64,000 nt of DNA from an uncultured Gammaproteobacteria bacterium (GTDB lineage Bacteria > Pseudomonadota > Gammaproteobacteria > GCA-001735895). The position numbers and the translations under genes were made by a program. The DNA is taken from positions 124,001 to 188,000 of the forward strand of contig CAJXUC010000002.1 in NCBI GenBank assembly GCA_913061315.1, given 5' to 3'. The notes under the pieces are model-generated. The model worked only from the letters and a program-made list of their open reading frames with translations. It was not told the origin of the DNA and made no database searches. Below, piece by piece: positions 53,822 through 63,053 of the stretch. The first letter of the stretch is position 1. Each line of letters starts with the position of its first letter.

Positions 53822-55009
53822 CTAATCTTTAATGAATAGCTTACGCGGCACATTGGCTAGGCATTCGGGCCCCTGCTCACCAATAATAATACTTTCCGTA
53901 ATTTCAAACCCCCAATCGTCCATCCATAAACCGGACATAAAATGAAAGGTCATATTTTCTTCCAATAAGGTCTTATCACCAGGACGCAAAGACATCGTCC
54001 GTTCGCCCCAGTCAGGTGGGTAGGAGATACCGATCGGATAACCGGTTCGATTATCTTTCTCAATGCCATTTTTTTTCAATACGTCAAAAAATGCGTTAGC
54101 AATATCTTCACAGAGATTACCTGCTTTTGCGACTTCAAGACCCGCCTCCATACCTTCCAATACGGCTTTTTCAGCATCGAGAAAAGCTTTGGTTGGCTTA
54201 CCTAAAAATACACTGCGCGACAAAGGGCAGTGGTATCGTCGATACACACCGGCAATTTCAAAAAAAGTACCTTCATTATTTTTCATCGGCTGATCGTTCC
54301 AAGTCAAATGAGGCGCTGAGGCATCTTCACCCGATGGCAGTAATGGCACGATTGCAGGATAATCACCACCAATTCCAATGGCTTCGTCATAGCGCAGTGC
54401 AGCATCGTAGATATCAGCCACCAGATCACATTTTCGAATACCGGGTTCTACTTTATCGAAAATGCGTTGGTGCATGCGCTCGACAATGCGCGCAGCCTTT
54501 CGCATGTAGTCAAGCTCTTGCGGTGACTTAACCGCTCTCTGCCAATTAACCAGACCAGTAGTGTCCGAAAACTTGGCATTCGGCAGGTGTTTAAATAAAG
54601 AGGCAAAAGCAGCGGCAGAAAACCAGTAGTTGTCCATTTCAACACCGATATTGGCTTTATCCCATCCTCGCTCACTAATGCGCTCCGACAGGTAATCCAT
54701 GGCATGACGTTCATTAGACTGAACGTAATGATCTGGATAACCAATTATATTGTCGTGTGACATAAATGAAGTCAACTTGGCACCATTTGCATCTTGGCCT
54801 CGGCCATACCAAACAGGCTCACCCTCTAATCCTAATAGAACACACTGATGGACATAAAACGACCAACCATCATACCCCGTCAACCAAGCCATATTAGAAG
54901 GATCAGAGACAATGATTAATTCAACGCCTTTTAACTGCATTGCAAGCCGCGTTTTTTCAATTCGACGAGCATACTCATCTCGATCAAAGTGTAAGGTAGG
55001 CTGTTTCAA
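53822..55009 (-). CDS. doeA: Ectoine hydrolase DoeA-like M24 pita-bread protein
   Basis: 395-aa member of the M24 peptidase/creatinase fold. It has the ectoine-hydrolase pattern: NMAWLTGYDGWSFYVHQ at the start, GIGGDYPAIVPLLPSGEDASAPHLTW, RRYHCPLSRSVFLG, RTGYPIGISYPPDWGERTMSL and the conserved C-terminal FIKD. The five metal ligands of prolidase-type enzymes are largely replaced (Asp to Glu in FEIAG, second Asp to Pro in HCPLSR, the catalytic His lost in GYPIGIS), as expected for a metal-independent member. Known DoeA proteins open the ectoine ring; doeB deacetylase and regulator asnC-like genes are not adjacent, so function is inferred. Confidence 0.82.
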   Translation of the reverse strand: MKQPTLHFDRDEYARRIEKTRLAMQLKGVELIIVSDPSNMAWLTGYDGWSFYVHQCVLLGLEGEPVWYGRGQDANGAKLTSFMSHDNIIGYPDHYVQSNERHAMDYLSERISERGWDKANIGVEMDNYWFSAAAFASLFKHLPNAKFSDTTGLVNWQRAVKSPQELDYMRKAARIVERMHQRIFDKVEPGIRKCDLVADIYDAALRYDEAIGIGGDYPAIVPLLPSGEDASAPHLTWNDQPMKNNEGTFFEIAGVYRRYHCPLSRSVFLGKPTKAFLDAEKAVLEGMEAGLEVAKAGNLCEDIANAFFDVLKKNGIEKDNRTGYPIGISYPPDWGERTMSLRPGDKTLLEENMTFHFMSGLWMDDWGFEITESIIIGEQGPECLANVPRKLFIKD

Positions 55010-55177
55010 TGTAGAGTCTCCATTTTGTTTGGTAGTGGTTAACTTTTTTAACTTACTATACCAATAGCCAATATCAATCCTACTACAACCCTCTAGGGCC
55101 GCTTATTGATATATGAGTGACTACTTTAACCGGCGTCCATGACTTATTTTAGACGAAAAATTAAGCTATGGACGATA

Positions 55178-56047
55178 CTAGCTGACCACAACAGGCCAAT
55201 AGCCCGGCAAACCCCATTCGCTCCATGATCCATCATAAACTGAAACATTGTCATAACCAGCGACTGAAGCCGCTAGTGCAACCACACAGGCTGTTACGCC
55301 AGAACCACAACTACAGATAATGCTATTACCGGGCAGCACTAGTGGTTTAAATATTGCTCTTAATTCGCTTGCCGTCTTTAAACTGCCATCTTCTATTAGG
55401 CTTGTGAACGGCAGGTTTTTGGCGTTGGGCATATGCCCCTTTCGCAATCCTGCGCGAGGCTCTTCTACTTCACCATTAAATCGAGGTGCAGGCCTGGCAT
55501 CCAGAATTGAACCCGCTTTATCCTTAGTCATATCGAGTACTTTATTCGCATCACAGAACTTACCTAGAACTTCCTGTGCAACGAAACCACCTTTCTCATA
55601 TACTTCATTAACCGACGTTTTGTCGGTTTCATAACCTGCACTTTTCCACGCTGGTAACCCACCGCTCAACACCGCACAGTTATTAAATCCCATTGCATTC
55701 AACATCCACCAAACACGAGGGCTAGAGAATAATCCGAGACTGTCATAAATAACTACTGCACTATGCTGATTTAAACCGAGGGTTTGTAACGCTTCCGTAA
55801 AGTGGCCTGCGTCAGGCATCATATGTGGGAGGCAATTCATATCGTCTGAATTGGCTGCACTGATAGATTGGTCAAAATCAAAAAAACGTGCGTTTGGTAT
55901 CCGTTCTTCTTGCCATTCAGCCTGACCATTACGGCCACTAGCAGGCATATGCCAACTGCCATCAAAGATAATGAGATCCAAGCAGGTCATATTTATCTGC
56001 AACCATTGTGCACTGACAGTCGCCTGAGGTACTAATAATCTGCTCAT
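55178..56047 (-). CDS. sseA: 3-mercaptopyruvate/thiosulfate sulfurtransferase SseA-like
   Basis: Two-domain rhodanese, 289 aa from the ATG at 56047 (a TTG one codon earlier is rejected). The second domain holds the active-site loop CSCGSGVTAC, with CGSGVTA characteristic of mercaptopyruvate sulfurtransferases rather than thiosulfate-preferring rhodaneses (which have CRKGVT). The WLQINMTCLDLIIFDGSW and DARPAPRFNGEVEEPRAGLRKGHMPNAKNLPF segments belong to the typical domain pattern (shown in parts). Downstream on the same strand after 168 bp is doeA. Confidence 0.9.
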   Translation of the reverse strand: MSRLLVPQATVSAQWLQINMTCLDLIIFDGSWHMPASGRNGQAEWQEERIPNARFFDFDQSISAANSDDMNCLPHMMPDAGHFTEALQTLGLNQHSAVVIYDSLGLFSSPRVWWMLNAMGFNNCAVLSGGLPAWKSAGYETDKTSVNEVYEKGGFVAQEVLGKFCDANKVLDMTKDKAGSILDARPAPRFNGEVEEPRAGLRKGHMPNAKNLPFTSLIEDGSLKTASELRAIFKPLVLPGNSIICSCGSGVTACVVALAASVAGYDNVSVYDGSWSEWGLPGYWPVVVS

Positions 56048-56187
56048 CAATGGTCTCTTTAAAATAACTGTCTATACCCTTCGACAATATCGGATCAATA
56101 GTAGGTTGGCAAGAGGTGGAAGCAGTCTATATAGTATGCCACATTAAATTTTCTCCTTCATATCACTAAGATTTTTTTACTGAAAAT

Positions 56188-57060
56188 ATGCCATTAAAAA
56201 CTAAAGCCAGTATCGGTATTTTCTTTGCCCTAGCAACAGCTCTAGGTTTAGGTGCTATCACGACTCAGGCCAAAATAATTTATAGTGATGGCGGTAACGC
56301 ATTAACCGTCATGTTAGTCCGATTTTTAATTTCCACCTTGGTATTCGGCCTGCTGATTTGTATTCGGCGAGACTCATTTAAAGTTGAACGCCAGTTAATA
56401 CTAAACTTGGTTCTAATTGGTGTTGTTTGGTCAATCGCGATGATATGTTATCTGCTATCCGTTGAGTCAATATCGGTTAGTCTGGCAGTATTAATTTTGT
56501 ACGCCTACCCTGTGCTGGTGTTAATTTATGCCATGCTTCGAAAGCAACTTAAACCATCCACTCGGCTTTTATCCATATTTATGCTGGCATTTATCGGTTT
56601 ATATTTAGCTTTATCTAGCGGTGAAATAAAATTGAGTACGATGGGTTTAGTACTGGCCGGATTAGCCAGTATTGGCGCAGCAATAACGTTTATAAAAGGG
56701 GCGACGGTTGCACCGCTCATTAACCCTTTGCTAATGACATTCTGGGTAAGCTTAATTGGCTTAATCATTATTATTCCTATCGCCTATTCACAGTTTTCGT
56801 TACCCAAATCGACGAGCGGATTACTAGCTCTATTCACTGCAACATTATTTTATATGGTTGCAGTATTGTGCCAATTCCAAGCATTGGCAAGGCTCCCTGC
56901 TGCTGCTGCCGCTTTCATTTTGAACCTCGAACCCGTCATCTCTATATTATTAGCCGTACTCGTTCTTAACGAATATTTGAATGGCCTACAATGGCTAGGT
57001 GTGGCACTGGTTATATCCGTACTATTGGTCTCGATTTGGGTTAAACCTGAGCAAACTTAA
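56188..57060 (+). CDS. EamA-family (DMT) exporter
   Basis: 290-aa protein with ten predicted membrane segments in two EamA repeats; VESISVSLAVLILYAYPVLV and the second-repeat ARLPAAAAAFILNLEPVISILLAVLVLNE (shown here partly as AAFILNLEPVISILLA) are typical of the family. It diverges from sseA with 140 bp between starts and has no partner gene. Substrate is unknown. It differs in sequence from the DMT protein at 52834, so they are not a recent duplicate. Confidence 0.85.
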   Translation: MPLKTKASIGIFFALATALGLGAITTQAKIIYSDGGNALTVMLVRFLISTLVFGLLICIRRDSFKVERQLILNLVLIGVVWSIAMICYLLSVESISVSLAVLILYAYPVLVLIYAMLRKQLKPSTRLLSIFMLAFIGLYLALSSGEIKLSTMGLVLAGLASIGAAITFIKGATVAPLINPLLMTFWVSLIGLIIIIPIAYSQFSLPKSTSGLLALFTATLFYMVAVLCQFQALARLPAAAAAFILNLEPVISILLAVLVLNEYLNGLQWLGVALVISVLLVSIWVKPEQT

Positions 57061-57152
57061 TTGACAAATTCAAACAGTAATTCACTTTCTGACTAGGCTA
57101 TTTAAGGCAGGTATAGGATGATAACCCTACTCAATATCACAAGGATAAAATT

Positions 57153-58127
57153 ATGACTCATGCAATACAAATTCATCAAATCGGTAGTCCCGATGTTTTA
57201 AGGTGGGAAAGAGTTCAAGTTGGTAAGCCAGGGTCAGGTCAAATTCGTTTAAAGCAAACGGCTTGCGGGTTAAACTATATTGATGTCTATGGCAGAAGTG
57301 GCTTGTATCCTATCGCTGGTTTCCCCGCCATCCTTGGAATGGAAGCCGTTGGTATTGTTGAAGCAATTGGCGATGGTGTTGACTCTCTAGTCGTTGGCGA
57401 TCGGGTGGCCTACGCCATGCAAATTGGTGCTTATGCTGAATCTCGTCTAATCTGTGCTGACAAGCTGGTTAAAATACCTGACAACATTTCGGACCAGAGC
57501 GCTGCGGCCATGATGCTTAAAGGGCTCACAGCGCATTATCTGCTGTTTCGTACCTACCCAGTTAAAAAGGGTGACACTATTTTAGTTTATGCAGCCGCAG
57601 GTGGAGTGGGTTTGATTTTATGTCAATGGGCAAAGCTACTCGGTGCCACTGTGATTGGCTGTGTTGGTTCGGATGAAAAAGCGGCACTGGCGAAAGCCAA
57701 TGGTTGTGATCACACCATTTTATATCGTAATGAAGATATACCAACTAAAGTTCGTGCGTTAACTGACGGCAAAGGTGTTGCTGCTGCATATGACTCAATC
57801 GGCAAAGCAACATTTTCCGCCTCGCTTGACTCCCTTCAACCTTTTGGCGTTTTGGCGACATTTGGCAATGCTAGTGGTCCGCTTGAATCATTTAACCCAA
57901 GTATATTGGCTCCCAAAGGTTCACTATACGTGACTCGTCCAACCCTAGGGACTCATATTGCTACACGGGCTTTGTTAGAGGAAGGTGCTGAACGGCTGTT
58001 CCAGGTAGTGTCTGATGGTGACGTATCGATTCAGGTAAACCAGACTTTCGCACTTAAAGACTGTGCACAAGCCCATAAAGCACTCGAGTCTAGAAAGACA
58101 ACTGGGTCGACTGTACTTGTAATTTAA
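57153..58127 (+). CDS. qor: NADPH:quinone oxidoreductase (Qor-like MDR)
   Basis: 324-aa zinc-free medium-chain dehydrogenase/reductase that transfers electrons from NADPH to quinones. The GroES-like domain starts with CGLNYIDVYGRSGLYP and FPAILGMEAVG, and the nucleotide-binding Rossmann motif is YAAAGGVGLILCQWAKLLGA, with AAGGVG as core. The zinc-ligand Cys residues of alcohol dehydrogenases are absent. An AAGGAT ribosome site lies before the ATG at 57153. It stands alone, 93 bp after the EamA gene. Confidence 0.92.
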   Translation: MTHAIQIHQIGSPDVLRWERVQVGKPGSGQIRLKQTACGLNYIDVYGRSGLYPIAGFPAILGMEAVGIVEAIGDGVDSLVVGDRVAYAMQIGAYAESRLICADKLVKIPDNISDQSAAAMMLKGLTAHYLLFRTYPVKKGDTILVYAAAGGVGLILCQWAKLLGATVIGCVGSDEKAALAKANGCDHTILYRNEDIPTKVRALTDGKGVAAAYDSIGKATFSASLDSLQPFGVLATFGNASGPLESFNPSILAPKGSLYVTRPTLGTHIATRALLEEGAERLFQVVSDGDVSIQVNQTFALKDCAQAHKALESRKTTGSTVLVI

Positions 58128-58494
58128 AACTGTTTTGCTTTTATTTTAGATAAAAAATGTGACACAAGTATTCTTGATTAGAGTATGACTTTATTTTGGG
58201 ATTTCTGTCCATTTTTTAAATAATTTAAATTAACAATAAAGTAAAATAAATAACCTTAAAAATCAACATTTTAGAGTTATCAGGCGAATAAACCATTTAG
58301 AAATACCGTTAATAATGCCATTTTATTTACTTTTTTGGTCACTTTCTCATTCTATTACCAAACAGATTGCACTGCCTCGCAATCTGTTATGGTCTGTTTT
58401 TAATTTATCTGTATCTGTTCAGGTAACAGTTAATCCTTATAATGCTCTCCATTGCTTAATCACCGCTACTCAGTAGCACTTTTGGAGAACTACA
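58128..58494. other. Intergenic region before the DUF1127 gene
   Basis: 367 AT-rich bases. A perfect 10-bp inverted repeat lies at 58361-58388 (listed separately), and a TATAAT -10 candidate at 58438-58443 has only a weak -35 (CTGTTC, 17-bp spacer). I see no small ORF with a ribosome site. A short regulatory RNA in this stretch cannot be excluded. Confidence 0.5.
58361..58388. repeat. Perfect 10-bp inverted repeat upstream of the DUF1127 gene
   Basis: AACAGATTGC (58361-58370) and GCAATCTGTT (58379-58388) are exact reverse complements with an 8-base loop. A T-run follows only after ten bases. It may be an operator for the DUF1127 gene or the end of a small transcript. Confidence 0.5.
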
Positions 58495-58725
58495 ATGAAC
58501 ACCGCTGTACAAACTCACTATATTGAACTTGGTTCAAGCCTGCACTCTTTTGTACAGGGTGCTGAGTCATTCATCTCAAAGATTCGTTCAACCGTTTCAA
58601 TCTGGGCAGCTCGCTCAAATGATCGTCAGCAACTATCGCAAATGAATAGCCGTATGCTGGCAGATATTGGCCTGAATTACGGTGATGTTGCTAGAGAATC
58701 TAGCAAGTTTTTTTGGCAGCGATAA
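58495..58725 (+). CDS. DUF1127 (YjiS-type) small protein
   Basis: 76-aa protein with the DUF1127 signature in its C-terminal third: IWAARSNDRQQLSQMNSRMLADIGLNYGD (core RQQLSQMNSRMLADIGL). Family members are short Arg-rich proteins; some affect phosphate, carbon or RNA metabolism and stress adaptation in alphaproteobacteria, but a general function is unknown. The gene is monocistronic, preceded by TGGAGAAC as a ribosome site and followed by a hairpin terminator. Confidence 0.85.
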   Translation: MNTAVQTHYIELGSSLHSFVQGAESFISKIRSTVSIWAARSNDRQQLSQMNSRMLADIGLNYGDVARESSKFFWQR

Positions 58726-58817
58726 TTTTCACACTACCGGTCACAACTGGTAATCGTTGGTAATAGTAGCTATTTGACTTATACCAACACTATTTACTCT
58801 CTCCTCTGTACAACTTT

Positions 58818-58841
58818 TTGGCCAAGGATGGCCAAGTTTTT
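58818..58841. terminator. Bidirectional terminator between DUF1127 gene and yadH-like gene
   Basis: TTGGCCA (58818-58824) pairs with TGGCCAA (58829-58835) around a 4-base loop and is flanked by T-runs on both strands, so it can serve both convergent genes. Confidence 0.75.
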
Positions 58842-58894
58842 TAAAACTTAAAAAAATATTTAGCTCAATTCCATCGTTCTTTACCCAATTCAAC

Positions 58895-59656
58895 TTATTG
58901 TTTAAGGCGATAACCTGTTTTAAACATTAACCATACAATTCCTAAGCAAAGTATTAAAAAGCCAATAACCATTGCGAGACTGACACCTACGCTAACATCG
59001 GCGACCTCGAAAAAACTCCAACGAAAACCGCTAATCAAATATAGTACGGGATTAAACAACGTTACTGTTTGCCAGGCTGGCGGCAACATGCTGACTGAGT
59101 AAAAACTACCGCCCAGAAATACCAGAGGTGTAATCACCAACATTGGAATCAGTTGGAGCTTTTCAAAATTGGTTGCCCACAAACCAATGATAAAACCAAA
59201 TAGACTAAAAGATACACAGGTAAGTATCAAGAAAGCAACCATCCACACTGGGTGGGCTATATTAAGATCAACAAAGAAGTTTGCGGTTATCAAAATAATA
59301 ACACCTAAAATCAACGATTTGGTAGCAGCTGCGCCAACATAGCCCACGACAATTTCAAAAAATGAAATTGGAGCAGACATCACTTCATAAATTGTTCCAG
59401 TGAATTTAGGAAAGAAAATACCGAACGAGGCGTTGGCAATGCTTTGCGTTAAGAGTGAGAGCATTACTAGACCTGGCACAATAAATACGGCGTAGGGCAC
59501 TCCTTCTATCTGTTCAATGCGCGATCCAATGGCTGAGCCAAAAACAACAAAATAAAGCACAGTCGAAATAACGGGTGATGCGATTGTTTGCGTTAGAGTT
59601 TTCCAGGCGCGTAACATTTCGAATTTATAAATAACCTTCATTGCCTGAACATTCAT
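58895..59656 (-). CDS. ABC-2 type exporter permease (YadH-like)
   Basis: 253-aa membrane protein with six hydrophobic segments. [20 protein letters not shown] at the start and [24 protein letters not shown] near the C-terminus are typical of ABC-2 permeases of the YadH/CcmB-like group. Its start overlaps the ATPase gene by 4 bp. Polysaccharide or drug export is possible for the family; no glycan genes are beside it, so substrate is unknown. Confidence 0.88.
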   Translation of the reverse strand: MNVQAMKVIYKFEMLRAWKTLTQTIASPVISTVLYFVVFGSAIGSRIEQIEGVPYAVFIVPGLVMLSLLTQSIANASFGIFFPKFTGTIYEVMSAPISFFEIVVGYVGAAATKSLILGVIILITANFFVDLNIAHPVWMVAFLILTCVSFSLFGFIIGLWATNFEKLQLIPMLVITPLVFLGGSFYSVSMLPPAWQTVTLFNPVLYLISGFRWSFFEVADVSVGVSLAMVIGFLILCLGIVWLMFKTGYRLKQ

Positions 59657-60579
59657 GCGTCTTTCCTCACCATACTGACAAAAATATCTTCCAGTGAACT
59701 CTGGCTCGTTTTTAAATCCCTCATCGAAATACCTTGGTCACTTAAACTCTGCAATAAGGCCGTAATACCGGTACGGTTAGAAGCAGTATCGTAGGTGTAA
59801 GTTAACTGATTGCCATCGACCGATAACTTAAGGTGATAAGCTTGAAGACTTTCTGGTATGGACGTAATGGTCTGTTTTAAGTCGAGCACAAGGTGTTTCT
59901 TACCGAGCTTTTGCATTAATGCTTGCTTGTCTTCAACCATCATTAACTCACCGCCACTGATAATACCCACTCGGTCGGCAATCTCTTCAGCTTCTTCTAT
60001 ATAGTGGGTTGTTAAGATAATGGTCACTCCCGATTTATTCAGTTCCCGAACCAGAGCCCACATATCTTTACGAAGCTCAACATCGACACCAGCTGTCGGT
60101 TCGTCAAGAAACAATACTCGAGGTTCGTGTGACAAAGCTTTAGCAATCAACACTCGACGTTTCATACCACCAGACAGGGCACGAAGTTCGGTATCTTTTT
60201 TGTCGAACAAAGACAAATCTTTAAGCAATTGTTCAATATATGCAGAATCTGGCTTTTTACCGAACAAGCCACGACTAAAATTAACCGTATTCCAGACCGT
60301 ATCAAATGCGCCTAAAGTCAATTCCTGAGGTACCAGTCCAATTAAGCTTCGAGTTTCACGATACCCAGTAATAATGTCGTGACCATCGACAGTTACAGAG
60401 CCAGAACTGGGGGAGACAATGCCACAAATAGCTGAAATTAATGTTGTTTTGCCCGCACCATTGGGACCAAGTAAAGCAAATATTTCACCTTGATATATAT
60501 CAAGGTCAACTTTCTTAAGCGCTTCGTAGCCAGATTCATATACTTTAGAGAGCTGCGATATTTTGAGTATGGTTTTCAT
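59653..60579 (-). CDS. ABC transporter ATP-binding protein (YadG-like)
   Basis: 308-aa ATPase with Walker [14 protein letters not shown]-loop LVPQELTLG, signature [16 protein letters not shown] and Walker [13 protein letters not shown], followed by a C-terminal regulatory stretch of about 90 residues. The [16 protein letters not shown] segment is typical of the drug/polysaccharide-export class. It is translated ahead of the YadH-like permease, forming a two-gene exporter like E. coli yadGH. Confidence 0.92.
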   Translation of the reverse strand: MKTILKISQLSKVYESGYEALKKVDLDIYQGEIFALLGPNGAGKTTLISAICGIVSPSSGSVTVDGHDIITGYRETRSLIGLVPQELTLGAFDTVWNTVNFSRGLFGKKPDSAYIEQLLKDLSLFDKKDTELRALSGGMKRRVLIAKALSHEPRVLFLDEPTAGVDVELRKDMWALVRELNKSGVTIILTTHYIEEAEEIADRVGIISGGELMMVEDKQALMQKLGKKHLVLDLKQTITSIPESLQAYHLKLSVDGNQLTYTYDTASNRTGITALLQSLSDQGISMRDLKTSQSSLEDIFVSMVRKDA

Positions 60580-60699
60580 TTTGCAAGTTTACTATTTGAC
60601 TATCGTTATGCCTACCTAAAATAATTTATTTCATGGGTTTGTTTAATTTGTTTTCCAGTGTTATAAAACTATAATGCGTTTATCGTTAACTTAACTTGT

Positions 60700-61164
60700 A
60701 TGCTGCTTATGACTCACTTCAAATTACACGCCGAACCACTACAAGATAATTGGCTTGATGCTTACGGTCATCTTAACGAAGCCTATTATTTAGTGCCGTT
60801 CACCAACACCACTTGGAAGTTGCAAGACGAATTTAAAATTGGTGTAGACTATTTTGAAGACACTGGCTGTGCGCTGTATACAGTTGAAACGCACCTGCGC
60901 TACTTAGATGATGTTCGCTCTCCTGCCATGATTAAAGTTGAATCCATCATTTTAGGTTCTGATACCAAGAAGATTTGGTTCGCTCATAAAATGATTGTTG
61001 ATGGCAAACTTTGTGCCACTGGAGAGTTTATGGTGTTGCATTACAGTACAAGAGATTCGCGCACCATTGAAATGCCTGAATTGGTTCAGACCGCTCTTAA
61101 ACAAGCAGAAGTAACTGAGAAGCCAGACTGGGTTGGCCGTCAAATTGGCTTGAAAAAGCGCTAA
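60700..61164 (+). CDS. Hot-dog thioesterase (4-HBT-like, carnitine-type)
   Basis: 154-aa acyl-CoA thioesterase-fold protein. WLDAYGHLNEAYYLVPFTNTTW contains the Asp and HLN residues typical of 4-hydroxybenzoyl-CoA thioesterase-like enzymes, and VETHLRYLDDVRSPAMI the dimer-interface strand. The sequence resembles the thioesterase domain fused to some L-carnitine dehydrogenases, thought to act on betainyl-CoA; this fits the betaine theme of the window but is inference. Start ATG at 60700; ATG at 60709 is an alternative. Confidence 0.75.
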   Translation: MLLMTHFKLHAEPLQDNWLDAYGHLNEAYYLVPFTNTTWKLQDEFKIGVDYFEDTGCALYTVETHLRYLDDVRSPAMIKVESIILGSDTKKIWFAHKMIVDGKLCATGEFMVLHYSTRDSRTIEMPELVQTALKQAEVTEKPDWVGRQIGLKKR

Positions 61165-61293
61165 TCGAGTTTAATCCAATTTTGCATTAACATTCGACAT
61201 TGAGATTTGATTGAGGCCTCATGGTTCGTAAAATTAGGCGAGATTTGCTGATCTCAAATCCTGTCTTTTTTAAAAATAACATCTATGGCACGT

Positions 61294-61770
61294 CTAATTT
61301 ATTGTTATACCCTCCAACTCTAAAAGAAATAGTTTTGCTTCTAAACCTCCACTGAATCCAGTCAAACTGCCATCAGCACCAATCACTCGATGACAAGGAA
61401 TAACAATTGGCAAAGGGTTTCGTCCATTGGCGGCACCTACCGCCCTAACCGCTTTTGGTCGGCCAATTTGTTGTGCTATTTGAAGGTAGTTTCTAGTTTC
61501 ACCCAGTGGAATATCTAACAACGCATTGAGCACCGATAGTTGAAATTTCGTTCCAGCTGGTGCCAGTTTTAAGTCAAATGTTTTTCGAATACCCCTAAAG
61601 TATTCATTAAGCTGTTGCTCAACATCGTTAAAACAATCGTCAATGCTGCGCCAAGTAAGTTCAGGAACAACGAATCTCTTACCTTCCTTGAACCCAATAA
61701 TAGCCAGTCCATTGTCGTCGCCCGCTAAGAGCAGTTCCCCAATGGGTGATTCGATATATCGATATTGCAT
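61294..61770 (-). CDS. ogt: O6-methylguanine-DNA methyltransferase Ogt
   Basis: Suicide DNA repair enzyme, 158 aa, that transfers methyl from O6-methylguanine to a cysteine. The active-site motif PIVIPCHRVIGADG has the acceptor Cys at residue 126, preceded by the AVGAANGRNPLP helix, and the N-terminal domain reads MQYRYIESPIGELLLAG. A GAGGAG ribosome site precedes the ATG. It is monocistronic and divergent from the transporter at 62064. Confidence 0.95.
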   Translation of the reverse strand: MQYRYIESPIGELLLAGDDNGLAIIGFKEGKRFVVPELTWRSIDDCFNDVEQQLNEYFRGIRKTFDLKLAPAGTKFQLSVLNALLDIPLGETRNYLQIAQQIGRPKAVRAVGAANGRNPLPIVIPCHRVIGADGSLTGFSGGLEAKLFLLELEGITIN

Positions 61771-62063
61771 GGCAATCTCCTCACTTGGTATCTATTGCAA
61801 TACTTATTACAGCAGAATAGTTTAAAATTGTATATTCTGACATAAACCCTCGCATCAAAACTGATATTGATTTCACCTACACATCACATTTTGAATGAAC
61901 TCTCGCTCAACCCATAGCCCAACAATCTAAAGTTCTTAGTAAAACGGACTGTCTAAAATTGAATAACCCTTTAATTTGTGAAGAAAACACTCATTAAAAT
62001 CACGTTAAGATATATATATATTTATTACATTATTTTCAACAACTTAGCGGTTTAAATTTAATT
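61771..62063. other. Divergent region ogt / PhnD-like gene
   Basis: 293 AT-rich bases including a TATATATATAT run at about 62011-62021. A 7-bp inverted repeat (61813-61819 with 61833-61839) lies close to ogt. No clear sigma-70 pair and no ORF are visible. Confidence 0.4.
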
Positions 62064-62936
62064 ATGAATCTATTGAAAAACCTTTTACACACTACTATTC
62101 TAGGCCTAAGCTTAACCATTAGTTTAGGTGCATCAGCCAAGGATAGCTTTGTTTTTACTGCAATCCCTGACCAAGATGAGTCACAACTTCGAGAGCGTTT
62201 TGACAAGGTCGCCGTATACCTAAGCAAAGAACTTGGTGTTGATGTCGAATACATTCCCGTTAAGTCCTATGCAGCTGCAGTCACGGCTTTTCGCAACGAT
62301 CAGGTCCAACTAGCTTGGTTTGGTGGTTTGTCTGGCGTACGAGCACGCAGCTTGGTTGATAGGTCAGAAGCTATTGCACAAGGCTTTGAAGACCCATTTT
62401 TCGAAACTTATTTTATTGCCCATGCCAGTACTGGGTTGAAAAATTCAGTTGACTTCCCTCGAGAAATGTTAGGCAAGACTTTTACCTTTGGTTCAAAAGG
62501 TTCGACTTCTGGCCGCCTAATGCCAGAATATCATATTCGCCAACAGTTCGACAAAGCACCTCAAGATATCTTTAGTAAAGTGGGTTTCAGTGGCAACCAC
62601 TCGAAGACTATTGCATTGGTTCAGTCAGGTGCTTATGAAGTTGGCGCAGTTAATTTTCAGGTGTGGAAAAAAGACTTAGCTGCTGGCAAGATCGACACTG
62701 ACAAAGTTTCAATTATTTGGACAACCCCTTCCTACCCCGATTATCAGTGGACAATTCGAGGTGATGTTGATCAACGCTGGTCCGCAGGTTTCAAGAAAAA
62801 GGTCACTAAGGCATTATTGGACATGAAGGATAAAGACTTGCTGGCTTCTTTTCCTCGTAGCAGTTTTATTCCAGCCTCAAACAGTGACTACGATACTATT
62901 CTTAACATGGCTAAAGAAATTAAACTCATCGATTAG
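62064..62936 (+). CDS. PhnD-family oxyanion ABC substrate-binding protein
   Basis: 290-aa periplasmic receptor with a signal peptide (hydrophobic residues about 8-24, cleavage after ASAK region). The sequence FTAIPDQDESQLRERFDKVA, VEYIPVKSYAAAVTAF, LAWFGGLSGVRA, TFGSKGSTSGRLMPE and SFIPASNSDYDTI matches PhnD/phosphite-type receptors, and is closest, from memory, to a subgroup annotated as putative selenate transporters. Ligand is therefore open: phosphonate, phosphite or selenate/other oxyanion. It begins an operon with the ATPase and permease that follow. Confidence 0.82.
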   Translation: MNLLKNLLHTTILGLSLTISLGASAKDSFVFTAIPDQDESQLRERFDKVAVYLSKELGVDVEYIPVKSYAAAVTAFRNDQVQLAWFGGLSGVRARSLVDRSEAIAQGFEDPFFETYFIAHASTGLKNSVDFPREMLGKTFTFGSKGSTSGRLMPEYHIRQQFDKAPQDIFSKVGFSGNHSKTIALVQSGAYEVGAVNFQVWKKDLAAGKIDTDKVSIIWTTPSYPDYQWTIRGDVDQRWSAGFKKKVTKALLDMKDKDLLASFPRSSFIPASNSDYDTILNMAKEIKLID

Positions 62937-63053
62937 TGCTTTTACGGCTAATCTTGTGGGCGTCCCTAAAAGATGTTATTTTTTTGCAATATGGTGTTGG
63001 TCCTATATCAACAGTAAGCTTTCCTAGGACCATGCATACCATTATGAAAAATT

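Noticed and set aside
61242..61276. Hairpin between thioesterase and ogt as a terminator
   Set aside because: The stem is only about six A/T-rich base pairs with alternative pairings; too weak to call.
62011..62021. TATATATATAT run as a repeat element
   Set aside because: A short simple AT run in a promoter region has no evidence of function beyond low melting.
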